Both the position numbers and the translations under genes were made by a program. From a virus, in IMG/VR virus record IMGVR_UViG_3300033388_002605, positions 1 to 40,253 of that record: a DNA stretch of 40,253 bases; one strand, written 5' to 3'. Shown here one piece after another: positions 27,637-35,292 of this stretch; the first letter of the stretch is position 1; each line of letters begins with the position of its first letter. The notes under the pieces are model-generated. The model was not told the origin of the DNA and made no database searches. It saw only the letters and a list, made by a program, of their open reading frames with translations.

Positions 27637-27678
27637 AAAAAAACGGGCAAGCACAGTGACATGGCACCATGCTGCCCG
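27637..27678 (-). terminator. Rho-independent terminator inside the late operon
   Basis: Minus strand: CGGGCA (plus 27644-27649) pairs with TGCCCG (27673-27678), extended by an inner GCA/TGC; seven T residues follow (27643-27637). It is a good intrinsic terminator. It sits just before the ribosome-binding site of the 118-aa gene, so it divides the terminase and upper structural genes from the portal group. Confidence 0.75.
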
Positions 27679-27733
27679 CTTAATTATCTTTCGTTCCTTC
27701 ACTCCTGGCCGGGAGCTACAGAAACCCTAAATT

Positions 27734-27910
27734 TTATTTATTATATATATTTTTCCTGTTGGTAGTTTTAAAAAGTTTTAGCGAAAATGCATCGATAAAC
27801 TCTATACCTTGTCTAGTGAAATGCCCCGTTTTTATCAAAGCATTTAACTCATCAATTAATTTCAGTGCCTTTTCATCGTCCGTCACTATATCTTCAGGGG
27901 GCCTTGGCAT
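27734..27910 (-). CDS. Hypothetical helical protein, 58 aa
   Basis: ATG at 27908-27910 has AAGGAG upstream and overlaps the previous stop by TAATG. The product reads P-R-P-P-E-D-I-V-T-D-D-E-K-A-L-K-L-I-D-E-L-N-A-L-I-K, a helical stretch, and ends in F-K-T-T-N-R-K-N. An earlier in-frame start at 27940 overlaps the preceding gene and is rejected. It is the last gene before the internal terminator. Confidence 0.6.
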   Translation of the reverse strand: MPRPPEDIVTDDEKALKLIDELNALIKTGHFTRQGIEFIDAFSLKLFKTTNRKNIYNK

Positions 27911-28119
27911 TACCTTCTCCTTAACCAATATAGAAGCCATGCAACCTGACCCCTTAATTTACCGCCCACCGGGGCAACCGGTACCGGGGCGGTCTCTAAC
28001 ATCCCCTGAGAAGCGAATAATGAAGCTATATTCTCGCCCCCTGTTGCGCTTACAAAGGAAGATGCTAAAACACCCTGCGTTACAAATGCGTCCGTCTCTA
28101 TGCCGTCATATGAGGCCAT
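27910..28119 (-). CDS. Small protein with basic tail, 69 aa
   Basis: The product starts M-A-S-Y-D-G-I-E-T-D-A-F-V and ends L-R-G-Q-V-A-W-L-L-Y-W-L-R-R-R, a hydrophobic aromatic end followed by arginines, with an alanine-, glycine- and serine-rich middle. The start overlaps the end of the preceding gene by 14 bases. Not recognised. Confidence 0.55.
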   Translation of the reverse strand: MASYDGIETDAFVTQGVLASSFVSATGGENIASLFASQGMLETAPVPVAPVGGKLRGQVAWLLYWLRRR

Positions 28120-28657
28120 TAAGCAATCCTATGATAAGGGTAACGATCTCTGTTTTATACACATACCCGACAAATAAAGCAGTTATCCCCACGGTTCCGG
28201 GCAAAACACCCACCCTTGGCAACATAAACCACGCCTTTACTCGTCCAAACCTAGTCGGTCTCTCTGGCGCCCTGGATCTGACCGGGCAATGATTCAAAAC
28301 ACACGATACTCGGTAATTCTCTTGGGCTAATGATTGATTCATTGCACCCTTGTTTATCAATTCCAGGCATTTCCCCCGAATATGGTTAAATAATTCCCTG
28401 TTCTTTGATCCATACTCACCGGTCCCCGGAAAATCGAGGTCGCCATGACTAATATCATTTAATGTCTTGCTAATCACAGCCCCTGCAATGTCGGGCGGTA
28501 TTTTGTTGGTAATTATCAAAGCTCCATATAAAGACTCTATCGACATTTTGTGAGAATGTGATTTTGTGCCCGCCGAGCGATAAGGCCTTAAAATCTCTTC
28601 CATTTTGAATAAATCACCTACTGGGTTATTATGTTTCTGTTGTTCTTTTATACCCAT
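28106..28657 (-). CDS. Membrane-anchored hypothetical protein, 183 aa
   Basis: Residues 1-140 are polar and charged, with C-V-L-N-H-C near 120-125. The last about 40 residues contain two short hydrophobic segments (V-G-V-L-P-G-T-V-G-I-T-A-L-F-V and I-V-T-L-I-I-G-L-L-N-G-L-I), suggesting C-terminal membrane insertion. It overlaps the next gene upstream by ten bases. Location in the structural region suggests a virion or assembly role. Confidence 0.55.
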   Translation of the reverse strand: MGIKEQQKHNNPVGDLFKMEEILRPYRSAGTKSHSHKMSIESLYGALIITNKIPPDIAGAVISKTLNDISHGDLDFPGTGEYGSKNRELFNHIRGKCLELINKGAMNQSLAQENYRVSCVLNHCPVRSRAPERPTRFGRVKAWFMLPRVGVLPGTVGITALFVGYVYKTEIVTLIIGLLNGLI

Positions 28658-29748
28658 GCGTAAGCCGCCCTTGAGGTTGTTACCCCGCCATCGGTTATGC
28701 TACCGGTTGCAATATCTGCATTATCTGCCAAATTCCTTAATGCTACGGCCCCGGTTGCGTTGGTTACGTTCATTTCGTTATTTAATAGCTGATACGTTCT
28801 TTCCAGGAGTGTGCCAAAATCTAAGGTTAATGCGCTTGCAATGTCCCAAATGGCGTTAATCCCTGCGGTTGATAGGCTAAAACCGGTCTTGTCCGATACC
28901 GTCACCGATGTTGCTGTTACCCATTCCGCGTCGCCTCTATCTCTAATAGGCTGTAAGCCGTCTGTGGAAGGAGCAAACGCGCTTGTGTCGCCATTTGCAA
29001 GCATACGGCTAAAAATGGTGTTGTCGGCAACCTCTGTGGTCATATCTGCCCCGGCTGTTGCGGTAAGGCAAAGATGGTCAAGATTATGAGCCACTATCGA
29101 CGCCGTAACCTCTGCCAATATGGCTGCCAAGGCTGTTGCGTTCCAAGAGACATTGCTGTCTGATTTAGGCACTTTTGCAAGCTCCACGGCTGTTCCGGCT
29201 ACCCCCGCAGCGTCGGGAACCGTTGTATTTGCTCCGTCTGTGCCTCTCATAACTTCGTCAGCTACCAACAAAGGCACAGCAACATCGAACAGCTTAATAA
29301 ATGCGGCGGATAATTGCCCCGCCCCACCCTCGGTTAGAATAACATCCATTATATGAGTTAGATTGGCGGCGGCCTCTCCGGTTGCTAATATATCAAGCGT
29401 CCTTCCTGCCGTTGTCGGCATAAGAGCTGCTGTCCGCTCTATCGTAAACTGGGCCACCGTTTCGCCAACTACCGATACACCGCCTACGGTTCCGGTCGAA
29501 ATAACTGCAGCATAGCTCTTGCCTGATTCGAATCCGTTGCCACCCGTTGCAACAATGCGCAAATTATGAAATCCGGCTATACCATCAAAATCAACGCTTA
29601 AGGTCTCCGCTCCTGTAATTTCTGTTGTGTCGTTATCTTCGTATATGTCGATAACGGGAGACCCAGCTAAAGTAGTCGGAACACCCGTTGCGAAAGCTCG
29701 TGTGGAGAATTTAAAATCTATTGTTTCGCCTAAAGGAAAATCTATCAT
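28648..29748 (-). CDS. Large beta-rich structural protein, 366 aa
   Basis: The N-terminal about 110 residues are beta-strand rich (F-P-L-G-E-T-I-D-F-K-F-S-T-R-A-F, V-I-D-I-Y-E-D-N-D-T-T-E-I, F-H-N-L-R-I-V-A-T-G-G-N-G-F-E-S-G-K-S-Y), the pattern of an immunoglobulin-like or neck protein domain. A helical middle section and a threonine-, alanine- and valine-rich end follow. The stop overlaps the next gene by ten bases. Probably a decoration or fibre protein. Confidence 0.6.
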   Translation of the reverse strand: MIDFPLGETIDFKFSTRAFATGVPTTLAGSPVIDIYEDNDTTEITGAETLSVDFDGIAGFHNLRIVATGGNGFESGKSYAAVISTGTVGGVSVVGETVAQFTIERTAALMPTTAGRTLDILATGEAAANLTHIMDVILTEGGAGQLSAAFIKLFDVAVPLLVADEVMRGTDGANTTVPDAAGVAGTAVELAKVPKSDSNVSWNATALAAILAEVTASIVAHNLDHLCLTATAGADMTTEVADNTIFSRMLANGDTSAFAPSTDGLQPIRDRGDAEWVTATSVTVSDKTGFSLSTAGINAIWDIASALTLDFGTLLERTYQLLNNEMNVTNATGAVALRNLADNADIATGSITDGGVTTSRAAYAWV

Positions 29749-30923
29749 CCTGCTAATCCTCCTCCATGTCCTGCAATGCCGCCGGAAGAAACTAATCCTC
29801 CGGGACCGACAAGACTGCTCATTATTCTACCCCCACCAACCCCTTCATAGGTAGCATAAACAGAATAGTGAAAAGTACTAGACCCATGACCACCCGAAGG
29901 CTCCCAGGGATCTGTCCATGCCCCTATAATTTCACCAAAAACCCTATTGGTTGAAGTGCTGTCGTACCAAACCTCAACAGAGGCTGTTGCTTTAATTACT
30001 GAATAATAGTCCGTTGTTGCGGCCAGAGCAGGCTCTACGGAAAAAGTAAAATCATGAAACTGCCCATTTGTCCCACCCGTATCATCATCGGGTGTATTTC
30101 CTTCAAGGTCAATTGGGTCTGAGCCTTCTGCATAAATAGCACCGCCTACAGGATCGCCAGACCCCCAACTTTCAAGGCAAGCTGTAATTTTTGAGGCATT
30201 ACCACCACTACCGTCTGTGGTGCCTCTAACCCCTCGTGCCGTATTGTTGATACCTAGTGGGCCGGAAGCACCACAATTAGTATTTCCAATCGTCGGGCCT
30301 AAAATTACCGGATATTTGGCATTATCCAGCCATTGAGATAAAGAAGACCAGTCTTTACGCCATATGTTGTTCTCTATTGCTTGGTCTATCCATCTCCAAT
30401 CACCGTTATCGCCTATCAACCAAGGCCGGTATAATGTGAAAATTTTGCCCATTTTATAATTGTTGTTTCTTTTGTTAATATAACCAACAATAGAATCTAC
30501 AATATGGGGCCGTCTTATATGACCAGCTTTTATGTCTTCTTCGGTTAATGTTTGTTTGTCACAGAAGATATTGTTGGAACATATAAACTCATGATCGAAG
30601 TGGCCAAGAGCGGGCCTTTCTCTGAAAACAATCTCATGCTCAAGTCTACCGTTTGTATCTACATATGTATTAAACTTAAACCCGCTAGCCTCAACTTGGA
30701 TAAGCCCGTTTGTAAAGACTTCTTTAGATGCTGTTTGGAAGTTTATTTGCTTGGGGTTTATATTAACCCACGCCTCGTCATCCCATTTATTGAAATTGAT
30801 ATTGCCTACGTAATAATTAGTACTCTTCCCACCGATCAGATATTTAGCATCAGCTATGCCATCACCGTCACCGAGCGTTGTTGTATATTGTGATAGCAGT
30901 TCTTTTTGTACTAAACTACCCAT
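29745..30923 (-). CDS. Structural protein with Gly-rich C-terminus, 392 aa
   Basis: No family recognised. Aromatic- and asparagine-rich N-terminal half (I-A-D-A-K-Y-L-I-G-G-K-S-T-N-Y-Y-V-G-N-I-N-F-N-K-W), and D-N-G-D-W-R-W-I-D. The last about 40 residues are Gly-rich (G-G-G-R-I-M-S-S-L-V-G-P-G-G ... G-G-I-A-G-H-G-G-G-L-A-G), like the C-terminal flexible tails of phage structural proteins. Overlaps the preceding gene by ATGA. Located between the terminase region and the portal, so likely a virion component. Confidence 0.55.
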   Translation of the reverse strand: MGSLVQKELLSQYTTTLGDGDGIADAKYLIGGKSTNYYVGNINFNKWDDEAWVNINPKQINFQTASKEVFTNGLIQVEASGFKFNTYVDTNGRLEHEIVFRERPALGHFDHEFICSNNIFCDKQTLTEEDIKAGHIRRPHIVDSIVGYINKRNNNYKMGKIFTLYRPWLIGDNGDWRWIDQAIENNIWRKDWSSLSQWLDNAKYPVILGPTIGNTNCGASGPLGINNTARGVRGTTDGSGGNASKITACLESWGSGDPVGGAIYAEGSDPIDLEGNTPDDDTGGTNGQFHDFTFSVEPALAATTDYYSVIKATASVEVWYDSTSTNRVFGEIIGAWTDPWEPSGGHGSSTFHYSVYATYEGVGGGRIMSSLVGPGGLVSSGGIAGHGGGLAG

Positions 30924-31652
30924 TTAATATCTCACACATTCTTTATTCTTACCTGGCCCCATGTAGGTAGGGTCGTATTTCCATGCAAATGCCCGCCATT
31001 TCTCTCTGATACTGTCCTTTATAGCGTCCGTCTGTGGCACCTGGTCAGGCACATGGATTAAAGCTTCCATCATGCGTTCTATTTCTAGCTGGACGACCGT
31101 TGTATTCCACTTGTCGGAGCGTCCTTGCTCTATTTCCATCTCTGTGCAGCCGTTCTTGGTGTAAACTACCACGCCGGAGCCTATTGTGGCCTCTACAAGC
31201 TCCATTACGCGTACTTCCGTCTCCTTTGCGTTGTCCAGGCCTATGTTGTAGAAATAAGCCCCATACAGGCCCTTTACGTAAGGCCTAACCTCTATCCCTA
31301 TCTTGGAAGGCCAGTACTGCTCCAACATGGCCTGTTCCAACTTGAGCATTTCGTAGTACGTCTTTGGCCTAGCTATTACCTTGAAACAAGATTGACAGCC
31401 TGAATGAACAAACTGTCTGGATTTTACCATGTGCTTACTTAAGCCGTTATATATTAAATCTCGCCATAATAGGCAGTCATGAGCCTTCGAATGAACAATG
31501 TGTATCCAGGGGCTATTGTCTTCATGAACGTTTAGGCCCAGATTTCCGAAAGCTATCTTGCCATGCTCGTTCTTCTCTGCCGGGATACCTGCCCTCTTGG
31601 CATTGTCTATCATCCGGCTTAAAGTGGATTCAACTATCTTTTTTGCGTTCAT
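30924..31652 (-). CDS. Conserved hypothetical phage protein, 242 aa
   Basis: Recognisable segments are V-H-S-G-C-Q-S-C-F-K-V-I-A-R-P-K-T and P-S-K-I-G-I-E-V-R-P-Y-V-K-G-L-Y-G-A-Y-F-Y-N-I-G-L, followed by N-G-C-T-E-M-E. This layout recurs in uncharacterised phage proteins, often near the terminase. The S-G-C-Q-x-C and C-T-E motifs could bind a metal. It is directly downstream of small genes and the terminase. Confidence 0.65.
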   Translation of the reverse strand: MNAKKIVESTLSRMIDNAKRAGIPAEKNEHGKIAFGNLGLNVHEDNSPWIHIVHSKAHDCLLWRDLIYNGLSKHMVKSRQFVHSGCQSCFKVIARPKTYYEMLKLEQAMLEQYWPSKIGIEVRPYVKGLYGAYFYNIGLDNAKETEVRVMELVEATIGSGVVVYTKNGCTEMEIEQGRSDKWNTTVVQLEIERMMEALIHVPDQVPQTDAIKDSIREKWRAFAWKYDPTYMGPGKNKECVRY

Positions 31653-31790
31653 TTACGGTTTTGGGTGTCCATTGTCAATTAGAAATTGTCTTAGGGCTAT
31701 TACTAGCTCCCATGCTTCTTTGCATTTCATTTTAATCTCTATTCCGTCCTTGCTAATTACAATGCACGTCTTTATTTCGGCTATCTTCAT
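31653..31790 (-). CDS. Small protein, 45 aa
   Basis: ATG at 31788-31790 has GGAGGGC upstream. The product is M-K-I-A-E-I-K-T-C-I-V-I-S-K-D-G-I-E-I, then a helix with K-C-K-E-A-W-E-L-V-I-A-L-R-Q-F-L. The stop abuts the start of the 242-aa gene. A single strand-helix protein with no family assigned. Confidence 0.6.
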   Translation of the reverse strand: MKIAEIKTCIVISKDGIEIKMKCKEAWELVIALRQFLIDNGHPKP

Positions 31791-31813
31791 GATTCATGCC
31801 CTCCTTTTATACT

Positions 31814-31936
31814 TTATTCCTTTATGGTCCTTACATTTATGGCCACGGTCTGACTTTGTTCTATGATCCCAAAGATCGCACAAAGCCTTTGGGCTATGTA
31901 ATGTGCTATGCCTACACAGTCTTTAGGAGCTTTCAT
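31814..31936 (-). CDS. Small protein, 40 aa, overlapping terminase end
   Basis: The ATG at 31934-31936 overlaps the large terminase stop by ATGA, with GGATGGCAGG upstream. The product is M-K-A-P-K-D-C-V-G-I-A-H-Y-I-A-Q-R-L-C-A-I-F-G-I, one amphipathic helix followed by a strand. Small coupled genes are common after phage terminases. Function unknown. Confidence 0.5.
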   Translation of the reverse strand: MKAPKDCVGIAHYIAQRLCAIFGIIEQSQTVAINVRTIKE

Positions 31937-33324
31937 CCTGCCATCCATACATCTTGACCATGAAGCTGTGTGTTTTGGTTAAGATGGTCGTCCATTTCAA
32001 GGCCTACCTTATCCTTGTAACCCACCGCAAACGTTCTGAATCCGTCTGCACCATGACTTGACCAGTCATGTACAGGCCTATTGCCTAACTTCTTCTTAAC
32101 ATCGTCATACTCTGACCGGTAATTCTCAAGGCAATTTATACCTTGGGCGCATAGAGTTTCATCAAAATAGCACCGGCCCAGGATATTTCTCACCGCAGGA
32201 ATATGGACTTGGACAATGGTGTCCATGTTCTTAGCCCTCGGTATGACCTCAATAGGTGTAATTCCAAGGTTTTCAGCTACTTCTCTACGGCTCAAGGCTA
32301 TCTCGCTGTTTGTCATCTCTCTTTGCTCTGCATCATGGGGCATGGTATGGCCGCCGTATATATATTTTTGCCTATGCTCAGAGCCAGGGATTAGGCCTCT
32401 AAGGGCCTTCGAGTAATGTTCAAGGCCGTAGCCTGTATTTTCATAATAGTCTATAAAATTGAACGTTTGCCCTATGATTTGCATAAGCCAGATGGTCATT
32501 GAGTCGTCGATGCCAAGATCCCAGAAGCCAAACACTTCTTGGCCTGTTTGATGCGGCACCCTTGTAATCCTACCATCTGCCCTAGCTTCCTTCATCTGTA
32601 TAGAGAAATAGGCGCCCAATGCGGCACCTTCCCATGAGCATAGGTATTCCTGATCGAACATTGCAACACCAAGCTCCGGGCCGAATATCTTACTGTATTC
32701 TGTAAGGATATTACTTAGTTGTTGCTCGGTGAATACCGACGTGTCTGTTGCGGGCGTCTTCTGTGAAAACCAACCCTCGGTTACGCATGCGTGATCGTAA
32801 GTGGACTTGCCGTGGTTGTTGCCCCTGGATGTGTATATGAATATTGCCCAGCCGCCGTTCTCTTCCAAGATGGGTGCAAGGTAGGCCCAGGCCATAGGGT
32901 TAGCAATAGCCCACTCTGATAACACCAGCCCGATAGGTGGAGACCCGACAATTGTATTGTAGGTATCTGAACCGACAACTTGCCATATAGAGCCGTTAAG
33001 AAGTTCAATTTTCATCTCTTGTTTGTTGGTGTTCTTGCGTAATTGAACCGGGAAGGCCTCGTCTATACGCCTTAACCCCGTCTTGGGGTTGATAGCATCC
33101 CATATGGCTTTCCGGCCTTGTCCGTATTGGGGTAGCATATGCCAGTAATTGCCCACCCTTTGAACGGCCTGAGTTGCGGTGTAGTGAAGGGCTACATCGT
33201 CCTTACCCCAACGTCTATGGGCTACCTCAACAGCACGCAAGCCGCCATCCTCTAGGTATTCCCAAAGAGCCATCTGATCAACTCTTGGCTGCCAGTTATT
33301 ATGAGGTAGGTTTATTTCTTTCAT
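31933..33324 (-). CDS. terL: Large terminase subunit (ATPase-nuclease), 463 aa
   Basis: It packages concatemeric DNA into the prohead, pumping with ATP and cutting with a nuclease. The ATPase part has a divergent Walker A, A-H-R-R-W-G-K-D-D (residues 35-43), a Walker B-like L-V-L-S-E-W (132-138) and a Y-T-S-R-G coupling strand (164-168). The nuclease part begins with F-W-D-L-G-I-D-D-S (residues 267-275, first catalytic aspartates) and continues with P-H-D-A (329-332). Walker A ends D-D instead of S/T and the usual D-E of Walker B reads S-E, both unusual but seen in related phage terminases. The length is normal. It overlaps the small subunit gene by four bases. Confidence 0.9.
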   Translation of the reverse strand: MKEINLPHNNWQPRVDQMALWEYLEDGGLRAVEVAHRRWGKDDVALHYTATQAVQRVGNYWHMLPQYGQGRKAIWDAINPKTGLRRIDEAFPVQLRKNTNKQEMKIELLNGSIWQVVGSDTYNTIVGSPPIGLVLSEWAIANPMAWAYLAPILEENGGWAIFIYTSRGNNHGKSTYDHACVTEGWFSQKTPATDTSVFTEQQLSNILTEYSKIFGPELGVAMFDQEYLCSWEGAALGAYFSIQMKEARADGRITRVPHQTGQEVFGFWDLGIDDSMTIWLMQIIGQTFNFIDYYENTGYGLEHYSKALRGLIPGSEHRQKYIYGGHTMPHDAEQREMTNSEIALSRREVAENLGITPIEVIPRAKNMDTIVQVHIPAVRNILGRCYFDETLCAQGINCLENYRSEYDDVKKKLGNRPVHDWSSHGADGFRTFAVGYKDKVGLEMDDHLNQNTQLHGQDVWMAG

Positions 33325-33782
33325 TTCCCCTTTCCAAACTTAACAACATTCACGGTTATATTCCCTGAATGCTCAAACTCTTGCTTGTCTCTCCATCCGA
33401 TCATATTCTTAGCAGCAAAGCAGGCAAAACCGGGTGGATATCTACCCGAAATGCCGTTAGTTACTAATATATATTTCTGTAAATCCTTGGCTCTTTTATA
33501 GGCCCCCATGAACCTTGGGTATTTTGCTTTCCAATTATCAAAGGTTGATGTGCATATTTTTATCTGTCTACAGAACCCCTCGATTAAAGGAGTGTCGTTT
33601 GCGACTTCGACTTCTTCTTCTATTCTATCACCCTTCTTGGTTGTTATAATCCTCTTTGTTGTCCTTGTCGGCTCTATATCAAAATACTCGATAAGCTTAT
33701 CAGGCATTTTATCAGTATATTTAGTACGTTGGCCTCCCCCTTCGCCCTGTCTGCCTCGTTTCTTCTTAGCCTTCTCAACCAT
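33321..33782 (-). CDS. terS: Small terminase subunit-like DNA-packaging protein, 153 aa
   Basis: The basic N-terminus (K-A-K-K-K-R-G-R-Q-G-E-G-G-G-Q-R) is followed by T-P-L-I-E-G-F-C-R-Q-I-K-I-C-T-S-T-F-D-N-W-K-A-K-Y-P-R-F, a helix-turn-helix as in gp3-like packaging proteins, and Y-I-L-V-T-N-G-I-S-G-R-Y ... F-A-A-K-N-M-I-G-W-R-D-K-Q, the conserved packaging-protein end. It recognises the packaging site and hands DNA to the large subunit. Directly upstream of terL with a four-base overlap. Confidence 0.8.
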   Translation of the reverse strand: MVEKAKKKRGRQGEGGGQRTKYTDKMPDKLIEYFDIEPTRTTKRIITTKKGDRIEEEVEVANDTPLIEGFCRQIKICTSTFDNWKAKYPRFMGAYKRAKDLQKYILVTNGISGRYPPGFACFAAKNMIGWRDKQEFEHSGNITVNVVKFGKGK

Positions 33783-33810
33783 TAATTAAGCCTCGTTTGC
33801 TGCTGTAAAG

Positions 33811-33957
33811 CTATAACTTAATAGATATTCTGGATGGATACATTTTGGTAAATTCTTCCCTTGAACAAACATACAACGGCATTACGGCCGCTTGTTTCAT
33901 TGCGGCCACATATTTTCGGTAAAGCTCGTTTGGAAATATAATCATACCCATCTTCAT
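33811..33957 (-). CDS. Small protein, 48 aa
   Basis: The frame starting at ATG 33955-33957 reads M-K-M-G-M-I-I-F-P-N-E-L-Y-R-K-Y-V-A-A-M-K-Q-A-A-V and ends P-S-R-I-S-I-K-L, with an ordered hydrophobic-charged pattern. GGGGAAAATGTCAA lies upstream. A second frame of the same length (33818-33964), starting at the ATG closer to GGGG, has a less protein-like composition, so I prefer this one without certainty. Confidence 0.45.
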   Translation of the reverse strand: MKMGMIIFPNELYRKYVAAMKQAAVMPLYVCSREEFTKMYPSRISIKL

Positions 33958-34025
33958 TTGACATTTTCCCCGAAACATGTTACGTTAGGGTCTTCTTTTA
34001 GAAAACCCCCACTAAGTACTCGTTT

Positions 34026-34205
34026 TTACATCTCTTTTAAGGGCACCATTTTGGGTCTATTGTGCTTCCTTTTTGTAACCATCAACCCATCTACTCCTTC
34101 AACACATTTAGCACAATAGAAATTAAAATCTTCTTCAAGAACAGTTTCAGATTCATAACCACAGGCCATACATTTAATTTTAGTGGTATGAATCGACATG
34201 CTCAT
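34026..34205 (-). CDS. Zinc-ribbon protein, 59 aa
   Basis: ATG 34203-34205 lies seven bases after GGGG. The product has C-M-A-C-G-Y-E and F-Y-C-A-K-C-V-E-G-V, two C-x2-C pairs about 18 residues apart, a classic zinc ribbon. It ends in a basic K-R-K-H-N-R-P-K. Such small zinc ribbons are often transcription or DNA partners; its place at the head of the late operon is notable. A longer frame upstream is rejected because the ribosome-binding site fits here. Confidence 0.65.
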   Translation of the reverse strand: MSMSIHTTKIKCMACGYESETVLEEDFNFYCAKCVEGVDGLMVTKRKHNRPKMVPLKEM

Positions 34206-34206
34206 A

Positions 34207-34257
34207 TCATTTCCCCTTCTTCCCACCTTTGCCCTTACCTTTGCATTTACAAAGCAT
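34207..34257 (-). CDS. Basic micropeptide, 16 aa
   Basis: ATG 34255-34257 has AGGAG seven bases upstream. The product begins M-L-C-K-C-K-G-K-G-K-G-G-K-K, then K-G-K, over half lysine and glycine, and its TGA is followed two bases later by the next start. It is the first gene after the late terminator (34270-34304). Its likeness in type to the 20-aa peptide at 9946-10008 is notable. Confidence 0.5.
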   Translation of the reverse strand: MLCKCKGKGKGGKKGK

Positions 34258-34269
34258 GATAGACTCCTA

Positions 34270-34304
34270 AAAAAATGGCCCAAGGCCTAAAAGCCGAGGG
34301 CCAA
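34270..34304 (-). terminator. Strong terminator at the start of the late operon
   Basis: On the minus strand TGGCCC (34304-34299) and GGGCCA (34282-34277) form the stem, with extra G-C pairs inside, and seven T residues follow (34276-34270). It lies between the last middle gene (34390) and the first late gene. It could stop middle transcripts. Because a -10-like TATAAT lies just upstream, it may also act as a roadblock for late transcription that an antitermination factor must overcome. Confidence 0.75.
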
Positions 34305-34345
34305 GGCACGAAATCAGAAAATCCTATAGCCAAACATTACTGTAA

Positions 34346-34351
34346 AATTAT
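34346..34351 (-). promoter_or_regulatory. TATAAT -10 element, candidate late promoter
   Basis: The minus strand carries a perfect TATAAT here in a gene-free 85-base stretch between the middle and late genes. The best -35 at 17 bases is weak. A TTGACT (34390-34395) lies 38 bases upstream, too far to pair. If active, transcription would start about 34339 and meet the terminator 35-45 bases later. Confidence 0.4.
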
Positions 34352-34389
34352 ACATCACATTTAAGCTTTAGCACATTGTTTGATGGAAG

Positions 34390-34788
34390 TCAAGTGAATG
34401 TTGGAAAGAACAATTCTACCCCACATTCGGGGCAGTGATGGAAAGTTATAAGCGTTATTCCATATGGCATTCCCAAAGAACAGTCAGAACCATATTTATA
34501 TACCCCTCCTTCTATTTTCTTTGTGGCTTTATCACACGGCCCACTGGCATCACATTTGGCTTTCTCTTCCGGCTTGGCTGTTGTCGTTCTATGATATTTC
34601 TTTTCATGGTCGGCAACAAACTTAGATGCGTTCATGATTGTAGAATGCTCGTACATTTGTATTTCTTGTATAAATTGGCTCTCCAAAATATCAAAGGCCA
34701 TTTCAATAGCGTCAAACATATTGTCTATCTGGTTGCCATTATTACAAAAATATCTATTCCTAACCTTCTGTTTATCCTTCTTCTTCAT
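34390..34788 (-). CDS. Hypothetical protein with Cys pair, 132 aa
   Basis: The product is basic at the N-terminus, then helical (D-A-I-E-M-A-F-D-I-L-E-S-Q-F-I-Q-E-I), then Cys-rich: C-D-A-S-G-P-C-D near residue 88-94, and finally H-H-C-P-E-C-G-V-E-L-F-F at the C-terminus. The last C-x2-C could bind zinc. As the last gene before the late promoter-terminator module, it is positionally a candidate late regulator, but nothing in it matches known Q-type antiterminators. Confidence 0.6.
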   Translation of the reverse strand: MKKKDKQKVRNRYFCNNGNQIDNMFDAIEMAFDILESQFIQEIQMYEHSTIMNASKFVADHEKKYHRTTTAKPEEKAKCDASGPCDKATKKIEGGVYKYGSDCSLGMPYGITLITFHHCPECGVELFFPTFT

Positions 34789-35075
34789 GCCTCCCCCTTT
34801 CCCGGATCAACCCTAATCATCGTTTCGATATGGACATTTGAGGCAAGAAGAACGCAAGCAAGCTTATTCAGGGCCAGGGCGTTTTCCCTTATTGCTTTGG
34901 CGTTTTCAACCAACCCAAGGGCGACAGTATCAACGGCATCAATAGCGGCCTCATCCCATTTAACGCCAACAAAATTACAACCTTCTATAATATTTTGTGT
35001 CAGCCCCTGGACAGCCTTCTTGCTTTTACCTTTTTTGTCCGTCTTCGTTCCTATAATCTTTTTCTTTGCAACCAT
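34785..35075 (-). CDS. Hypothetical protein, 96 aa
   Basis: ATG 35073-35075 is preferred over an ATG two codons earlier, since GGGGG is then seven bases upstream. The product has a lysine-rich start (A-K-K-K-I-I-G-T-K-T-D-K-K-G-K-S-K-K), then a helical half (D-A-V-D-T-V-A-L-G-L-V-E-N-A-K-A-I). No family recognised. It overlaps the next gene by ATGA. Confidence 0.6.
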   Translation of the reverse strand: MVAKKKIIGTKTDKKGKSKKAVQGLTQNIIEGCNFVGVKWDEAAIDAVDTVALGLVENAKAIRENALALNKLACVLLASNVHIETMIRVDPGKGEA

Positions 35076-35090
35076 GGTCATTCCCCCTTT

Positions 35091-35282
35091 TTATAGTTTT
35101 GTTAGGCTTACCATTGCAAGATTTTCCAGTGTGCATTTAAGGTTGAATCTTTCTGTTATGCCTTGTTTGAGATGATAATAATCCTCGGCGCATTTAATTT
35201 CTCCGTCTATCTCAATAATTCCTCCTATAGTAAATTTCGTCGGCTTGCCCAGAACCTCTGCATAATAATGATAGATAGCCAT
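35091..35282 (-). CDS. Hypothetical protein, 63 aa
   Basis: ATG 35280-35282 with GGGGGAGG upstream. The product reads A-I-Y-H-Y-Y-A-E-V-L-G-K-P-T-K-F-T-I-G-G-I-I-E-I-D-G-E-I-K, strand-rich, followed by a helical E-D-Y-Y-H-L-K-Q-G-I-T. Not recognised; a small all-alpha-beta early protein. Confidence 0.6.
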   Translation of the reverse strand: MAIYHYYAEVLGKPTKFTIGGIIEIDGEIKCAEDYYHLKQGITERFNLKCTLENLAMVSLTKL

Positions 35283-35292
35283 GCCTCCCCCT

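Noticed and set aside
33818-33964. Alternative frame overlapping 33811-33957
   Set aside because: Its start is closer to GGGG, but the protein composition is less ordered than the other frame; only one of the two is likely real.
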